Source of the DNA: Leptoclinus maculatus
Lineage: Eukaryota; Chordata; Actinopteri; Perciformes; Stichaeidae
NCBI GenBank assembly: GCA_032191485.1
Contig: JAVDOI010000006.1
Coordinates: 12,891,850 to 12,955,849, forward strand
Direction of reading: 5' to 3'
Length of the DNA: 64,000 bases
Position 1 is the first letter of the stretch. The number at the start of each line of letters is the position of its first letter. A model generated the notes under the pieces. It saw only the letters and a program-made list of their open reading frames with translations. It was not told the DNA's origin and made no database searches. Position numbers and translations under genes: made by a program. Shown here piece by piece: positions 1 to 13,200 of this stretch.

Positions 1-447
1 TGCACCATCTAGGACACAGGATTGTTTAATAGAATAATCGATTTATATTTTACAGTCTAATGTAAACTGATCATGTTCTACACACTCCGCTGTGGTTGGT
101 GGCGGTATGCACCTAAAAGCTGGTTTTGCAATCCGCCTAAAAAACGAAGAAGAATGAGACGCAGCAGCAGAAGAAGAAGAAGAAGAAGAAGACGAAGAAG
201 AGACCCGGAGCAGGAAGTGTCTGTTCACATCGGCCCCCTCCATGCCCCATGTGATGCTGTTCACGCGTTCATTCATTCTTGAAACGACAACTTTAGCTAA
301 CGTGTTAGCTTTCTTTCACAAATAAACCAAAGACGAAAGCTGCGGTGTCTCTGCAGGCAGCCAGTAACAGCTAGCTAACGTAAGAATCGCGCTAAAGTTG
401 TTTGGAAAAGTTCATCTGTAGCCATTGATCACGTACGTTAAGTCATA
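1..447. promoter_or_regulatory. wdr77 upstream region and 5' UTR
   Basis: This stretch precedes the wdr77 start codon and should hold its promoter and 5' UTR. A purine-rich GAA/GAC simple repeat runs from about 148 to 202. It creates long arginine- or serine-rich open frames on the two strands that are low-complexity artefacts rather than genes. I see no clear TATA box. In mammals WDR77 lies head-to-head with ATP5PB, but no ATP5PB coding exon is recognisable at this edge, so a shared promoter can only be guessed. Confidence 0.5.
148..202 (+). repeat. (GAA)n-type simple repeat
   Basis: Imperfect GAA/GCA/GAC trinucleotide tract upstream of wdr77. It is purine-only over most of its length on the plus strand and probably lies in the promoter or 5' UTR. 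Confidence 0.8.
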
Positions 448-3189
448 ATGAAAAGTGCGGTGGATACTAGCATGATCAAGGAGAACCGGTGGAACGTACC
501 TCCTAATGCTCCCGCATGCATGGAGAAGCATCTGAGCGCGGCGCAATACAGAGCAGGTAGGTCACACAAAGCAAGCTAGCTGGAGGTTACACAGGTAGAC
601 ACGTGGTGCCGCTAGTTAGTTATTATACGTCTGAGTCTATTCACTGATGTACTGGTGTGCAAGGGTCCTCTGGTCATTTGGCGTATATACAATCCGTCAA
701 TATGTTAAATAAAAAATATCTATATTATAAAAGTTGTGCACAAGCATAGCAGCCCAGTTTAGTGAGGTTCTCTAGTGTGTTGCAGGTGGCTAGTTATTAA
801 ACAAACAAATTGCATTTCAGCCTAAAAAGTAGCTACTTTGTAAATTGGATGATAGCCGAATTAGAGAGGGACTCCTAATAATAAAGTTTATTTTTATTTT
901 TTTTAAATATAGCTGTTCTACGTGTTGGTTTATTTTCTTGTTCACAGATGGTACTCTGCTGCTCGGTGCCTCCAGCCTCACTGGCAGGAGCTGGCAGGGA
1001 TCAGTTTGGATCTACAGTGACTCTAAGCAGGCCCCCAATGAGGACCTCTGCAAAGCTGGTGTGCAGACTGAGACCGGAGTCACAGATGTCAAATGGGCAT
1101 CAGAAAAGGGTATTCTTGTTGCGTCAGACTCTGGTAAGAAGCAGATTCATATTAATTACGAATCAAACCACTGGTCTTGAGACTTGAATGTTAAATGTGA
1201 TTTTTGTTTGACTGGTTTCTGTGCAGGTGCCTTGGAGCTCTGGGATCTGGCAGAGGATGAAAGTCTACTGGTGAATCGCTTCACCAAACATGAGCACGAC
1301 CACATTGTCACCACAGTGAGCCCAGTTGTTGGAGCAAACAGTGCCGTCACTGGCAGCATGGACTGTCGGTGAGACACCATTCTTCACATATACATGGGCG
1401 GTTGCAGAACAGAAGCATGTTGATTGATTATGTGTTAAACTTAGGTATTGTGATTTTGGTTGTCACTTTTTTTCACACCTTTCTCATCAAAATGCACTTT
1501 CCCTTTCTTCACAACAGAATTAAAGTCTGGGATCTCAGTCAGGAGACTGCTGTCACTACCTACAATGGTGAGGGAACATCTCACGACTGCTCTCAGAATA
1601 TCTAGATAGTAGTAAGAGAAAGTGTTGTTTTTCAATCAAATTATATTTTATTTCATTTGTCACAGTCTAAATCTTTTTACCAAAGTCAAGTAGAGATAAA
1701 TCACTTTGTAAATCATAAGAACCCTAATAACAATTTGTGTCTCTTCTGTTTCTTTGCACAACATCTTCTAAAGTCTTGAACAGACTATAATAACGTTTGG
1801 TCTGGTTTAATTCAGCCATGGGTTTAAAGAACTGATTTGCTTTTTGTTCAGATCTAAGATTTTTTTTTTTGTAAAAAACATAACTGACAATATGTCTCTT
1901 AACTTTGTTTCTTCTTCCAGCGCACACGCAGCCAGTCAGCTGTGTTGCTTGCAGTCCTACAGATGAGTCTCTCTTCATCTCCTGTGGTCAAGTAAGACAC
2001 AGAATAACAGTTGTTATGCATAGTTAAAAACACAACATTTAACAATTTGGTTACTGCCTGAACTACATTTCGGAGCAACTTGCATAAATGTGCATATTAA
2101 TAAGGATGAACCTCTTTTCATGCAACACAAGAAAGCTACAATAAATGCTGTCCATAAGTAATGAAGAGCAGACAAAGAACTGTAAAACTATACATGTCTT
2201 CATTAAACTCAACCTGTTGTCCTCCATCCCTCAGGATGGCCGTGTGCTGATGTGGGACACGAGAAAGCCAAACAAACCGGCCTCAAGAATAGGTGAGCAA
2301 CATGTCCCAGCCTAACAACCAGGTCCAGACATTTCTGCAGGAAAGTGTTGGAATTAATGTTGTTAAAATGGTAATTAGTTTTGCTGACAGATAAGTGTAT
2401 AATCAGCGAGTGGTGGTTCTTTGTCTGTCTGATATAACAAGCCTCGACTGTTCCCAGAATGTAATGGTACATCTTGTCAAGACACAATCTTTTTATTTTT
2501 TATGATTATGCATATTCCATCGTCGTCTCTGTGTTTGTCTCAGATGTGGAGTCCCCCGGCTGCTCCCCTACCACTGTAGCCTGGCACCCCCACCACAGAA
2601 GCACCATTGCTTTTGGTAAGGCCCAGCAGCAGATTATTGATTGATGGAGACATTAAATTGTCAGTCCCTTTGTTTCTGATTATGTTTATTGGGCCTTAGG
2701 TGATGAGTTGGGCCGAGTGACAGTGAAGGACTTCCTGGGAACAGAGCCGGCCCGGGTAGAGAACGCCCACAGCCGTAGAGTCAATGGGCTCGCCTTCTCT
2801 ACACATAGGTAAACATACATTCTAGCATGGTATCATAAGCTCTTTTATTGCGCTACAGCATTTTAACTTTTTTTCTTTTCCCTCCCAGTGACTCCTTGCT
2901 CGCCTCCATAAGTGATGATTGTTCACTCGTTGTTTTGAACTCTGATCTGCGAGAAATGTGAGTCTTTGCACTTAAATACTAAACACCAGGTTAAAGTCCT
3001 CTACCATGAAGTAATAGTAATCATATATTCTTCTTCTGTAGACTCAAAGATCGGCAGCACCAGGACTTTGTCAAAGGTGTGTGCTGGCTCCATGGGGGCT
3101 CCAACACCCTCACAACCGTAGGCTGGGATCACCTTGTGCTTCACCATACAGTGGATCCAGCTGCTGAAGCTCCCAACTCGTCCTCTTAG
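448..3189 (+). CDS. wdr77: Methylosome protein 50 / WD repeat domain 77
   Basis: Partner of the arginine methyltransferase PRMT5; it presents substrates such as Sm proteins and histones for symmetric dimethylation. Ten coding exons: 448-556, 948-1133, 1227-1368, 1518-1567, 1921-1991, 2235-2292, 2544-2615, 2700-2808, 2889-2957, 3042-3189. All junctions are GT-AG and the sum is 1014 nt, giving 337 residues, close to the 342 of human WDR77. Recognition rests on the N-terminal WNVPPNAPACMEKHL block, the LLLGASSLTGRSW and GILVASDSG segments, and WD blade ends LELWDL (about 101-106), IKVWDLS (147-153) and VLMWDTR (190-196). The start at 448 is chosen because it precedes the conserved WN.PPNAPACME segment in frame. 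The gene is tail-to-tail with the C6orf132 homolog. Identification is firm. Confidence 0.95.
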
Positions 3190-3283
3190 ACCCACAGATG
3201 CTTAAGATGACTACTTTTCCCCTCTATTTTTGAGGGGCGTCCATAATATCTAAAAAGTTGAATCTGTCGGTCAGGAAATATGG

Positions 3284-3289
3284 ATTAAA
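3284..3289 (+). terminator. Candidate poly(A) signal of wdr77
   Basis: ATTAAA hexamer about 95 bp after the wdr77 stop codon, which would give a short 3' UTR. It is a common variant signal; usage is inferred. Confidence 0.5.
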
Positions 3290-5463
3290 GTGTTTCATTG
3301 TCATTTAGTACTCCACATATGTGCAGAATACTTTGGCGCTCCCAGTCCTGGCCTCATTGCATTGCTACGATACTCTACTATTACGTTCTCTTTCTATCCA
3401 CTTCCTTCATTCTGTATAGCATACATTTACATGTGTAATTACACTTAAGGCAACCCATTTGTATGGCATCATTTTACATTAAAGGTAACTTAATGTTGAT
3501 AGCAAGAGCATTTTGAAATTTCTTTGTGTTCCCTGGAATTTATTTTATGCTAACAAATGCAAGACTAAGAAGAAAATTTGAAAGTATAGGGGATGAGAAG
3601 AACTCTAATCCACACACTATAAATCATATAGCCATAAAGCGTTGCTATAAATATTCTCCCAATTCAGTCATAAATGTATTACCAAACATATAAATGTTAA
3701 TTTATTAATCTGATGTTAGCTCGCATAGAACGCGCTGTCTTTTAGTTTAGCTAGCAGAATTATTTTGATCAACGCAATCATAGAAGCTAACCGTACGCAA
3801 TATTTTTCAGCTACGGTCAAATTCAATGCGTCTGCATGTTACTGCTACGAACTATGGCTCTACGCAAGTGTACTAATGTTGTGGATTTAGTTCATGGTTA
3901 GTTTACCTGTTCGAAATACTGTTGAAATCAGGAGCACTTTACGTTGCCCGCACACTTTAACTCACTAATCACTTCTACTCCTCCGTTGTTACGTTAGCTA
4001 CTGATGCTCTTGTATGATGCATCGGGTGAGAGACACTGCTTAGCAGGAATAAAATAAGCACACATCCCAGTAAAAGAGCTAACACCCAGTGCCACGCTAT
4101 AGTGGGTACTTGTATTGGTCCTTAAATTCTGAACCAAGTTATTATTTACTTTAATGTATTAATTTAAAAACCCGCAAACTGACTTTTGACTTCACCAGCA
4201 CTTAATGTACCATTTTAAATAGTATGAGGAAATGCCAGAGGTGTAACTATTGTCAATATCTCTATATGTATAATTACTGTATTATATAATTCCTTACTAA
4301 ATGAGATTAATATCACAAAGGGGTTGAAAACAGAGTGAGATCTGCAACGCATGTGATTCTTAAAAGAACTTGATTAACCCAAAACAGAAAGAAAAGTTTA
4401 TTCAAGATATTGCTGATCAAAATCTTTATGTTGGTGCCACAGTGCAGCCGTCATTCCAGTTATTTTTCATACGCACACCCAAAAGCACCATGTCACCTGC
4501 AATTTTGTCTTTTCTCGACTAAGATGTCTTGACGCTAACACACATTCTTAAATACTGAGCACAAAAAAACTCAAGGACATACAATTACCACTTGGATTTA
4601 TTTTCAGATTAGTTGTTGGACAACATTTGGTGTAGATGAAAATTTCTGCTTAAATACTTTACAACCAACATTCTAAATATTTTGATTATACAAAATGAAG
4701 GGTACATAAACTACATCTTACAATATCTAGGTACTTTCGTAATCTTATATAAACTGATATGTACAACATGAATGTAGATGCATTGACACAAAGTTTACTG
4801 CAGTAAATTAACTATTATACAGATGGCAACGCTTTTCCAAGATCAATAAATATGAGAAACAATCCTACTGAGGGATGAACACACTTGTCTGAATTACCTG
4901 TTGGCTTTGTTCTAGTGGACCTATGTCATGTAACAGTGAAAGAATATTTCAGTTATGGGACATATAACTACAGCATGGACCACAATAGTTGCATTGTACG
5001 TTATTATTGTATTTTACAATCAAGTTTACAGATTTATCCGTCAACGCCTTTGTCAGGAATTTGTTGAGAGTAATGTAGATTAATTTTCACTCACCATACT
5101 CTTACCAGCTATGAATAACTTTGAATATTATTTTTCTTATGAATATAACCCATGTGGCATTAAGACTGATAAAAAAAGCTTTGGTTAAAAAGGCAACATA
5201 TCAAACATGAACCTATACACTAAATAAAAATCTGCAGTAAAAAAATAAACTTTAAAAAAAAAGGTCAACCGGAAACTTCAGAAATAAAATACAAAACAGA
5301 AAACACGATTTGACAGTGATCGCGTGTTCTCCAAAGATAGAGAAATACATTCAGAACTCAGCAGACCATTGCTATGAGACATACTTAACATACTAAAACA
5401 CATGATCCCATCACGTGCGATGTGTGCTAAACAGAAGAACACCTATCTCTTTAACGCGTCTCT
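3290..5463. other. Convergent intergenic region and 3' UTR of the C6orf132 homolog
   Basis: AT-rich DNA between the convergent stop codons of wdr77 and the C6orf132 homolog. Minus-strand AATAAA signals (read as TTTATT on plus) at 4597-4602 and 4397-4402 are candidate ends for the C6orf132-homolog transcript, which would have a 3' UTR of about 0.9-1.1 kb. I see no coding potential. Confidence 0.5.
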
Positions 5464-8400
5464 TTACGGATCCCCTTTTCTGACAAGAGTAATGGGCTGC
5501 TTGGTTCCAGGCCGAACAGTAAAGGTCATACCATACTGATGTTTTGACTGCGTCCCGTTGCTGAAAGGAAAAACATATTCATTATTATGAGTTGATTCTG
5601 TGAATCTGGTCTTTTTGTCTCAGAAAAGTGAAGGTGTCATATTTGAGCACTCTTACCTGGCTGGAACTTTCACTGAAGAGGTTTCCTGATATTTTCTGAC
5701 CAATTTACTCTCCAGCTCCTGCATGTTCAGTGTTGCTGCTTTGTTGACCACGGGGTAATTCTTGCTCTGTGGTGCGGCTCTCTGGACAACAGGGACCTTA
5801 TTGTCCTCATCGGACAGGGGGGCGCCCCAGTCATCAGAAGTGGACTCTGCCTCGTTCACTGGGGCCATTTTGTGGTCCATTTCCAACATCTTCTTTTGAA
5901 GGATGCTCAAGAGCGTGGCCTGGCTGGGTGAAAGAGTGGGTGGGAGCGGAGCAGGGGCCGCCTTGGGTTTCTGCTGGGGTTGAAACTTTGGTTTGACGTC
6001 GATGTCAGGAGGTGGGAGTTTTGGAGCTGCTGGGGGTTGGGGTTTTGGGGGAGGAGGTGGAGGTGGAACATGAGACGGAGGGAGAGGGATTACATTTGGT
6101 GTTGGTGCCTTTTTCATGGGAGGGTCAGGTGGAGGGACGGAAGGAGGTGGCCCCATAATCTCGTCAAAATCGTCAAAATCATCAAACTCTGGCGGCGGAG
6201 GGAGTAATGGCATACTTAACTCCTCAGGCTGTGTGTTTTGAGAATTTGAGGGGCTTTGCACTGCGTTTAGCTTCTGCTCAACCAGGTTGGTCGCACTTGG
6301 AGATGTTGCCGTCCTACTGAGAGCTGAACGGGTGGATGGCATCGGATCCATGACCAGAGCAGGACTGCTGGATTTTACTGGAGTCTGAATGGTTTTCGTA
6401 TGTACAGCAGGACTGACAGACTTTAGACTCTCCTGTATTCTTTCCAGAGATGTTAGAGGAGAGGATGAGCTGGACCTTGGGGTGACAACAAATGAATTGG
6501 GATTGGTGTCACTCGGGCGAATGCTTGCACTTGGCTGCTCAATCTTCTTGCTGCTGTTTTCCCGCGACGGAGGGTGACTCGATTTATGTTTGTCTCTTTC
6601 TTTAGCCGCCATTAAAAGAGCCAGTGGGGACGCTGCAGGTCCATCTCGTGCCCCGTGGGTTTCACTACCCCTCAGGTTGCGTAGTTTACGATCTATTAAC
6701 GGACTGAATTTACGAATTCGACTTGGAGATCCTACAAATTCGTCATCAATGGCCTCTGAATTCACCCGAGTACCGTTTAGTTTCAGCAGCTGTGGTGACA
6801 TCTGAGGTGGAGTCTGGAGCGGTTTGTCTATTTCGGGCTGTACTGAAACTATCTCTTTTTTAACCTCCTTGTTTGGCTCAGGAGGCGGTGATTGAGAGGG
6901 TTGGGTAATTTGTAAGTTCTCCTTCAGCTCCTGTACATCTTTGGGAGCTGGTTTATACGGTGTAGCTACTTTAGGGACTTTCCCATCCACCTGGACAAGA
7001 ACTGGGGCAGAGTTAACGGACGCAGAATCTTCCAGGAGCAACATCTGCTTTTGTCTTTTGTCGTGCTCTTCATACCCACTGAGAATTGAGGTCTGAGGAA
7101 CATAGTAAAGCTTTGCTGTGTTTTGGGGATTGAAAGTGGACAGTGTGGTTGTCTGCACGGGGGGAGGTGGGGCAGGAGTCCCTGGTGGGGAGTCAAAGTT
7201 GGATATAGAGGACAGTCTAATGGGTTTTGGAGGTGGTTTCTTAAGAGTCTTGTGTTGCCTTTCAGAAGGAGGCAGTGGTGGGGAGAACATCGGACGCTCA
7301 GGAACTTTGGCTGGTGGTGGACTGGAAATGGGGACGGATGATGCAGAGCCATTGGAGTAAGTAGATGGAGGCTTTGGCGGAGCCATTGGTGGCGGTTTTA
7401 TGAAGGTTAAGTCTTCTCCCTCCATGAATGGTGCCAGTGAGGTCGGTTTTGGATCGGGCATGGATAGAGAAGGAAATGGTGCCACATTAAGACTATTCAG
7501 GTCACCCATGAAGTCTGGTGGAGGAGGGATAAAAGTCCCTGGAGGGGGTGGAGGAGCCATGGCAGGAGGAGGTGGAGGAGCCATGGCAGGAGGAGGAGGA
7601 GGAACAAAAATTCCTTCCTCTTCGAGGTCAGGCAGAGATATAACAGATCCATTGGACAAGTGATTTCCACCAACTAAGGGAAGAAAAAAAAAAAGACAAT
7701 AACTGAGAAAAGTTCAGCACTTTTGTACATTGTGAAGGAGGAGCAATATTTATCATATTTCAAGCAATTGAGAAATGTTAAGTAGCGACTCCTGAAAAAA
7801 GACGCTCAAAGGCTAAGTAGGCGCCCAACTGTACGAAGCGTTCAAACAATCCATGCCTAGTCCAGATTTGTTTTATGTTGTTTATTAAACAAAAATAATT
7901 ATAAGCAATAACTGTGCTGGAATAACTAGAGTAGGATCTGGCGGTCAACAGAAAATATCGGAGCCTAGCTCACCCCCTTAGTCTTAATCTTTTAAAAGTA
8001 GAAATACCTAGATCATAAAGAATCAACAATGTTTACTGCTGAAATCAAATCTGGGCATGGCCAAAATCTTCTATTCCAATCAAGGTCACTTGATCTGGTA
8101 ATTCAATAAACAAAAGGTCTTTATGAAATAGCCACATGGTTTTGTATTCTCTTGTGTGAATTAAACACTTGACAAATTAGTTTTTCCTAATTTAATATGA
8201 ACTGATCAATTTGAGTAGTATGTGCTTGTTATTATCAATAACTATAATAACATAATTGTGTATCACAATATCTTGATATACTGTATGATTTCATCACAGT
8301 ATGATTCCAACGAAAGACGATAAACTATCAAAATCTTTGAATTATCGACCGGCCCAAGCTGAAAGGAATTAGTTTAAAGTCAGATAAACAAGTGATAGAG

Positions 8401-10191
8401 TAATATCACTTACATTTAGAATTACTCACAGCCAGTGGCGGGCCGTGTATTTTATACCCAGGCCTTCACTGCTGTCATGCAGCTGAAATACCACCTTATA
8501 ACCACATGATGGCGCCACAGCTATTATTCGTTTCTAAGGCTGTAACTATGTACGTACTCCGGTACGAGGCTTACAATACGTTTTAATAATGCTAGAGCAA
8601 TTGGAAAATGCAGAAGCTTAAATTCAGGAAAATATAATGTTTTCTGTGCTCATGTAGGACAGTGGTTCTCAGCTGGTCTTGCTGTGGGACCCACCATCAT
8701 CCCTTAACGACAAGCCGCGGCCCATTCGTCTCTTTAGGAGATCGTCTTATGATTTTACTTTCACAACCCAAACATTAAACGTACTGCTCTGCAATCTCTT
8801 TCCTCGTCTCAGCCCCCTGTGTCACGGTGTGTGGTACTCGAGTCAGGAAACTTGTCAGAATGCCCATATTTGATTGGCTGAGCTGCATCACGTGATGTGA
8901 TTCACAACGCCGACTAAGCCTCTGCTGTTAAGTTTCGTTTCACGATAGTCACGTGCTCGCCCACTGACCAATCACAGCACACTCTGCACCTCGCGGCAGA
9001 GCTGCACATGGACACTGATCTGCACGTAATGCTGACGTAGCTATAGGCCGGCTAGCAGGCTCTGACATGTCAAAGAATACGCCCAACATGTCAAACTAAA
9101 GATCTGATTGGTTGAACACTATGACAATCAACGATATCGTCCCCATTCACTTAAACTGCACATAGATGCACTTGTGAGTCTGCAGGCCTGGGGCCTCTCT
9201 TCTTACCTAGAGACACAGAGGTGAAATCTGATTGGATAAAAGCTCTACTTAAAACAAGCTGCACTGGAAGCAGAGCAACTGAGGAAGACAGTAGCTGTGC
9301 AATGAGAAAATAAGATAATGGGGAAAATATTTTTATAAATTATAATACATGTAGTGTATTTAAGAAAAAATATTAAATTATAAAATATATATAACTTTGT
9401 GATTCTGTTTAGGCCAGCAGAGAAGGCTTTGCTGGCCCTGACGGCCCGCCACTGCTCACAGCTAAAAATAGACAAATTATATCCATTCTGTTAATGCTAA
9501 CACTCCCATTCTGTAAATATGCTTGCCATCTGGTATGGCGGTTTGGACACATTCAGGAGGGTTATTGAGCAACAACCTGAACAAACATTTACCTGCCCTG
9601 CATTTTCAACCCTTTACGGAGACATTTTGATTGCTGTGATCCATCAAGTGAGTCAGAGTAAAGGCACATTGCAAATGATCTGGGTCCTTCAGAGTGTAAA
9701 TAATGAAATTCTAGTGTTTTCCAAGCTAAACTTAAAGTACATATTTGCAATAGGTAGATGCTCACCTGAACCGTTGATCTTTGGACCGTTGACAGGGGGG
9801 AGGAGGGGGACTTTGGGTGTCGGGACGGCAAACCCTTGAAAGCTGTCGAATGAGGACTGTGAAAACAAAAAAACATTAAAATGTTGACATTTCAACATCT
9901 GAGACATAAGAAAAAAAGCTTGGTTCAAGAACAGCAGTATACATGACATGAAGTCTACATCGTGTTAAGAGGCGCTGGAAAGTATTCACTCCTAGAGTGA
10001 ATAAACCAGTTCTCAACTATTGCAGAGCTCACTGTACCTTGAAAACAGATGAGCATGTCCAATACTTGCTACATTATTGGCATCAACAAAAAATAGTCAG
10101 TCAGTGATAACTTTAGTGTCTCTCAGGTCTTGGTATTATGAAGAACCTAATGTATAGCTGTATTTGCAAATAATTTCAAGTTAAATCAATT

Positions 10192-10232
<41 letters not shown>

Positions 10233-13200
10233 ATTTATAGTGAATATAATAAAATGTGCTCTTACAAAAAAATATATTCTGTTACAAGTATGACTTTGTA
10301 ATGTCTGTTTCCAAATAAGTGCTGTTTTTTAGGCTATTCTTAGGTTTGCCATGATTAAACCGGAGACGGAGATTTCGAAAGGATCATTTTCGTCCACTGC
10401 ATCCTACAGTATGAATCACTCAGTGATTCATACTGTAGGATACACCTTTTATTCATCACATTGTGTTAACGTGGGCCCGGCTCAGAAAATTGCAGGCTGT
10501 CACTGAGAAACCTGTGTGCTTGTACGTGTGTGCGTATACGTGCGTGCGCGAGTGAGATTTGCCGTTCTCGTCATGGCCCAAACGCCTCCAAAAATAAACA
10601 CAGACTGTGTTGACACAATACATGTCCATGAGAGTTAACAGGCTATATGCCCTTCGAAAGGGCAAAGAGAAAAAATCATTCCAGCAACACAAACCATATT
10701 TTCACTGCTGTACCTCTTGATGTTAATGTGATGCAGGCTTTTTCAGTAATCTGCTAATGCAATAAAGCAACAAGCTCGCACCAGTTACACTTCAAAAATG
10801 TATTATTAATAAGGTTGGTAATGGCTTAGGATCTAAAAGTTGCTGGTATACTGCTTTTCAGCCCTTTAAATGCTTGTATTCCAGACAAAAAAAATTGGAA
10901 ATCTGCCTGATGTCACGCCTCAAGTGACACATGTCTCTCTTGTCTAATAACCTGCAGGACACTTGAGTAGCTTCTTGGAAAATTAAGAACACTACACCAC
11001 AGGTTGAGGGCGTGTCAGTAAAGATGGCGTATATGATCCAGTTTGATTCCCTGCACGATGACTCACTGTCGCAGCCGTCTCAGCTGTCCTGCCCATGTGC
11101 TGCTAGGTGTGCCATATCAAACACATGCCACACATGCCACATTCACAGAACACTCCCAAACTTTGAGGTGTGGGAACCAGAGCAGCAAGGAGCTCTTGAT
11201 TTATATCTGCGCCATGATAAAATAATGGGAGGCCTGACAGCCATGGGATCTTTTATTCAGTAAAAGTACCTATAAAAATACTTTATCACAAGTAGAAGTC
11301 TACTTTAGTAAAAATAGAAAACTATTATCAGCTAAATGTTCTTTGATTATCAAAAGCTAAAGTTGTTATTTTGTTGCAGAATGGTCCCTGTGAGTGTTAA
11401 GTCTTATATGATTTTTATAAGGAGCCACAAGCCTAACAGTTTGGGAACCATTGGTTTAATCTTTAGCAATGTATTTTAAAAGAATATCATACGTCTTTAT
11501 GTAAAATCTAAATCTGAAAAGTAACTAGTAATTGTAGCTGTCAGATTAGTGTAGTGGAGTAAATAGTAAAATACTTTTATCTGAAATGTGATGAAGTAAA
11601 AGTATAAAGTAGAATCAAATGAAACTACTTAAGTACGAAACCAAGTACTTGAGTTATTGTATTTAATTATTTTCCACCACTGTGTGATGTGATACATCAT
11701 CACTGCACCAAAACCAAATACGGCTGTTTCTATGAAATGTATGTTCTGTGCATTGTAATCAGCCATTTTTGCAGTAATTTCCAAATTTCAAGGTTCCAGT
11801 TTTAGAATTCCTCTGAATCACAATTTTGTGATGATATCACATTGTGAGTTATACCATCTTTCACAGCCTACGGCATATGATTTAAAGAACAATGTCAGTG
11901 TTAGCACTCCTGCATGAGGATATATTATGGTTATTAGAACTAAAAGTGACTCTCACCAAACAAGAGAGTCTGGCATTGACGCCAGTTGAAACTCAAATGG
12001 CGTCAATGCTCAACTGGCAAAATACAAATGATTGATTAACAAACACTTTTTACATGTCCTGTCCCTGTGCTTGTTTAAGCTGACCCAGATTCCAACACAG
12101 TCAAGCACTAAACTGTCTTTTATCAGTTCATTTGCATATGTGCAGCTCTGTGGATACAGAGTACAAGATGAAGTAATCTTTCCATTGCATGTAAACGACG
12201 TGGAGTCAGCTCAGAGTGACGTATATCTAATGTTATTCCAATCTCTGAAACTGAGTGTTAAATGAGAATATGTTCAGTCCATGCACCATGAAGCTTAACT
12301 GAGATACTCACGGTGTGATGGTTGACAGTTGGTCTGGCCCGCACACTGGCAGTTCCTGACTCTGGGATCGCTGATGACTTCAGCACCAGCTCTGCATTTT
12401 CTGAGGAAATAAAAAGCAAAAGATTTGTATCCTCTTCATGCTTTTAGCCATTTAATTTCTGCTCAAAGCTCTGAGAATGGTTTGGCCAGAGAGGACAAAC
12501 GATGTGGTTGGTGTCGGACACGGTTTAACACGAGCAGATATTTTTTGATTCAAAAGAACAATAAGTCACATCATTACTGACAGTATGCAGTATTCATTAA
12601 TAGTTTTCCACAAATACATTTTTCAGTGTTCGAAATTTGTAAAATTCAGAAAGCCTCCAGTACATTTCACCATCCTAAACTGCACCGTGTCCATCTGTCT
12701 ATTGTTCTTCTCTCTGGTGAAGATTAGTACATTCTGGTCATTTGGCAGGTAATGAGATACCAAAGCGGCCTCTTAGTTGTTGTCACTGAATTTAACAATC
12801 TACTGTGAGATCTCATATGCTGTTAAAGGCCGTTTTGTTGTTGACAACTAAATAGTTACAGGAAGCTGAAAAGATGACTGCAATCTTTGTTCATACTCCA
12901 CCCATTGTGTTGAAGTGAAAGTTTAATTATGCTGGTTACTGAATTCCATTACAACAACACAACTTGCAGCATGAGACACAATAATTAATTAATAATTAAT
13001 CCTATTTCCAAATTGAGATATAATTTGTTGCTTGCAACACTTTGCAAATTGATCTCAGGATTTGAACGTTTCTAGGGATAAATTTAGGTTAAATACATTT
13101 TAGTTTAGTTTTAAGTTTTTAATGCATTTACAGATTTTTTTATAATGAAGCATTTTGATGTCAAAGCGGCGAAGAGGTATTTCTATAACATTTCATCAAT

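Larger units (their letters stand above)
9857..12311. other. Intron of C6orf132 homolog with simple repeats, a hairpin and a MITE-like copy
   Basis: Non-coding intron. It holds an (AT)n tract at about 10194-10227, a 41-nt inverted repeat at 10401-10441, and a copy of the ACTT-rich teleost repeat at 11256-11682. No exon-like conserved coding was seen. The intron at 12401-14750 is also AT-rich and I found nothing recognisable in it. Confidence 0.6.

Noticed and set aside
73..282. Arginine-rich open frame on plus and serine-rich frame on minus
   Set aside because: Both are translations of a GAA-type simple repeat in the wdr77 upstream region, with no conserved sequence.
7118..7360. Glycine/tryptophan-rich plus-strand frames over the C6orf132 homolog
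   Set aside because: Antisense shadows of the polyproline-coding exon.
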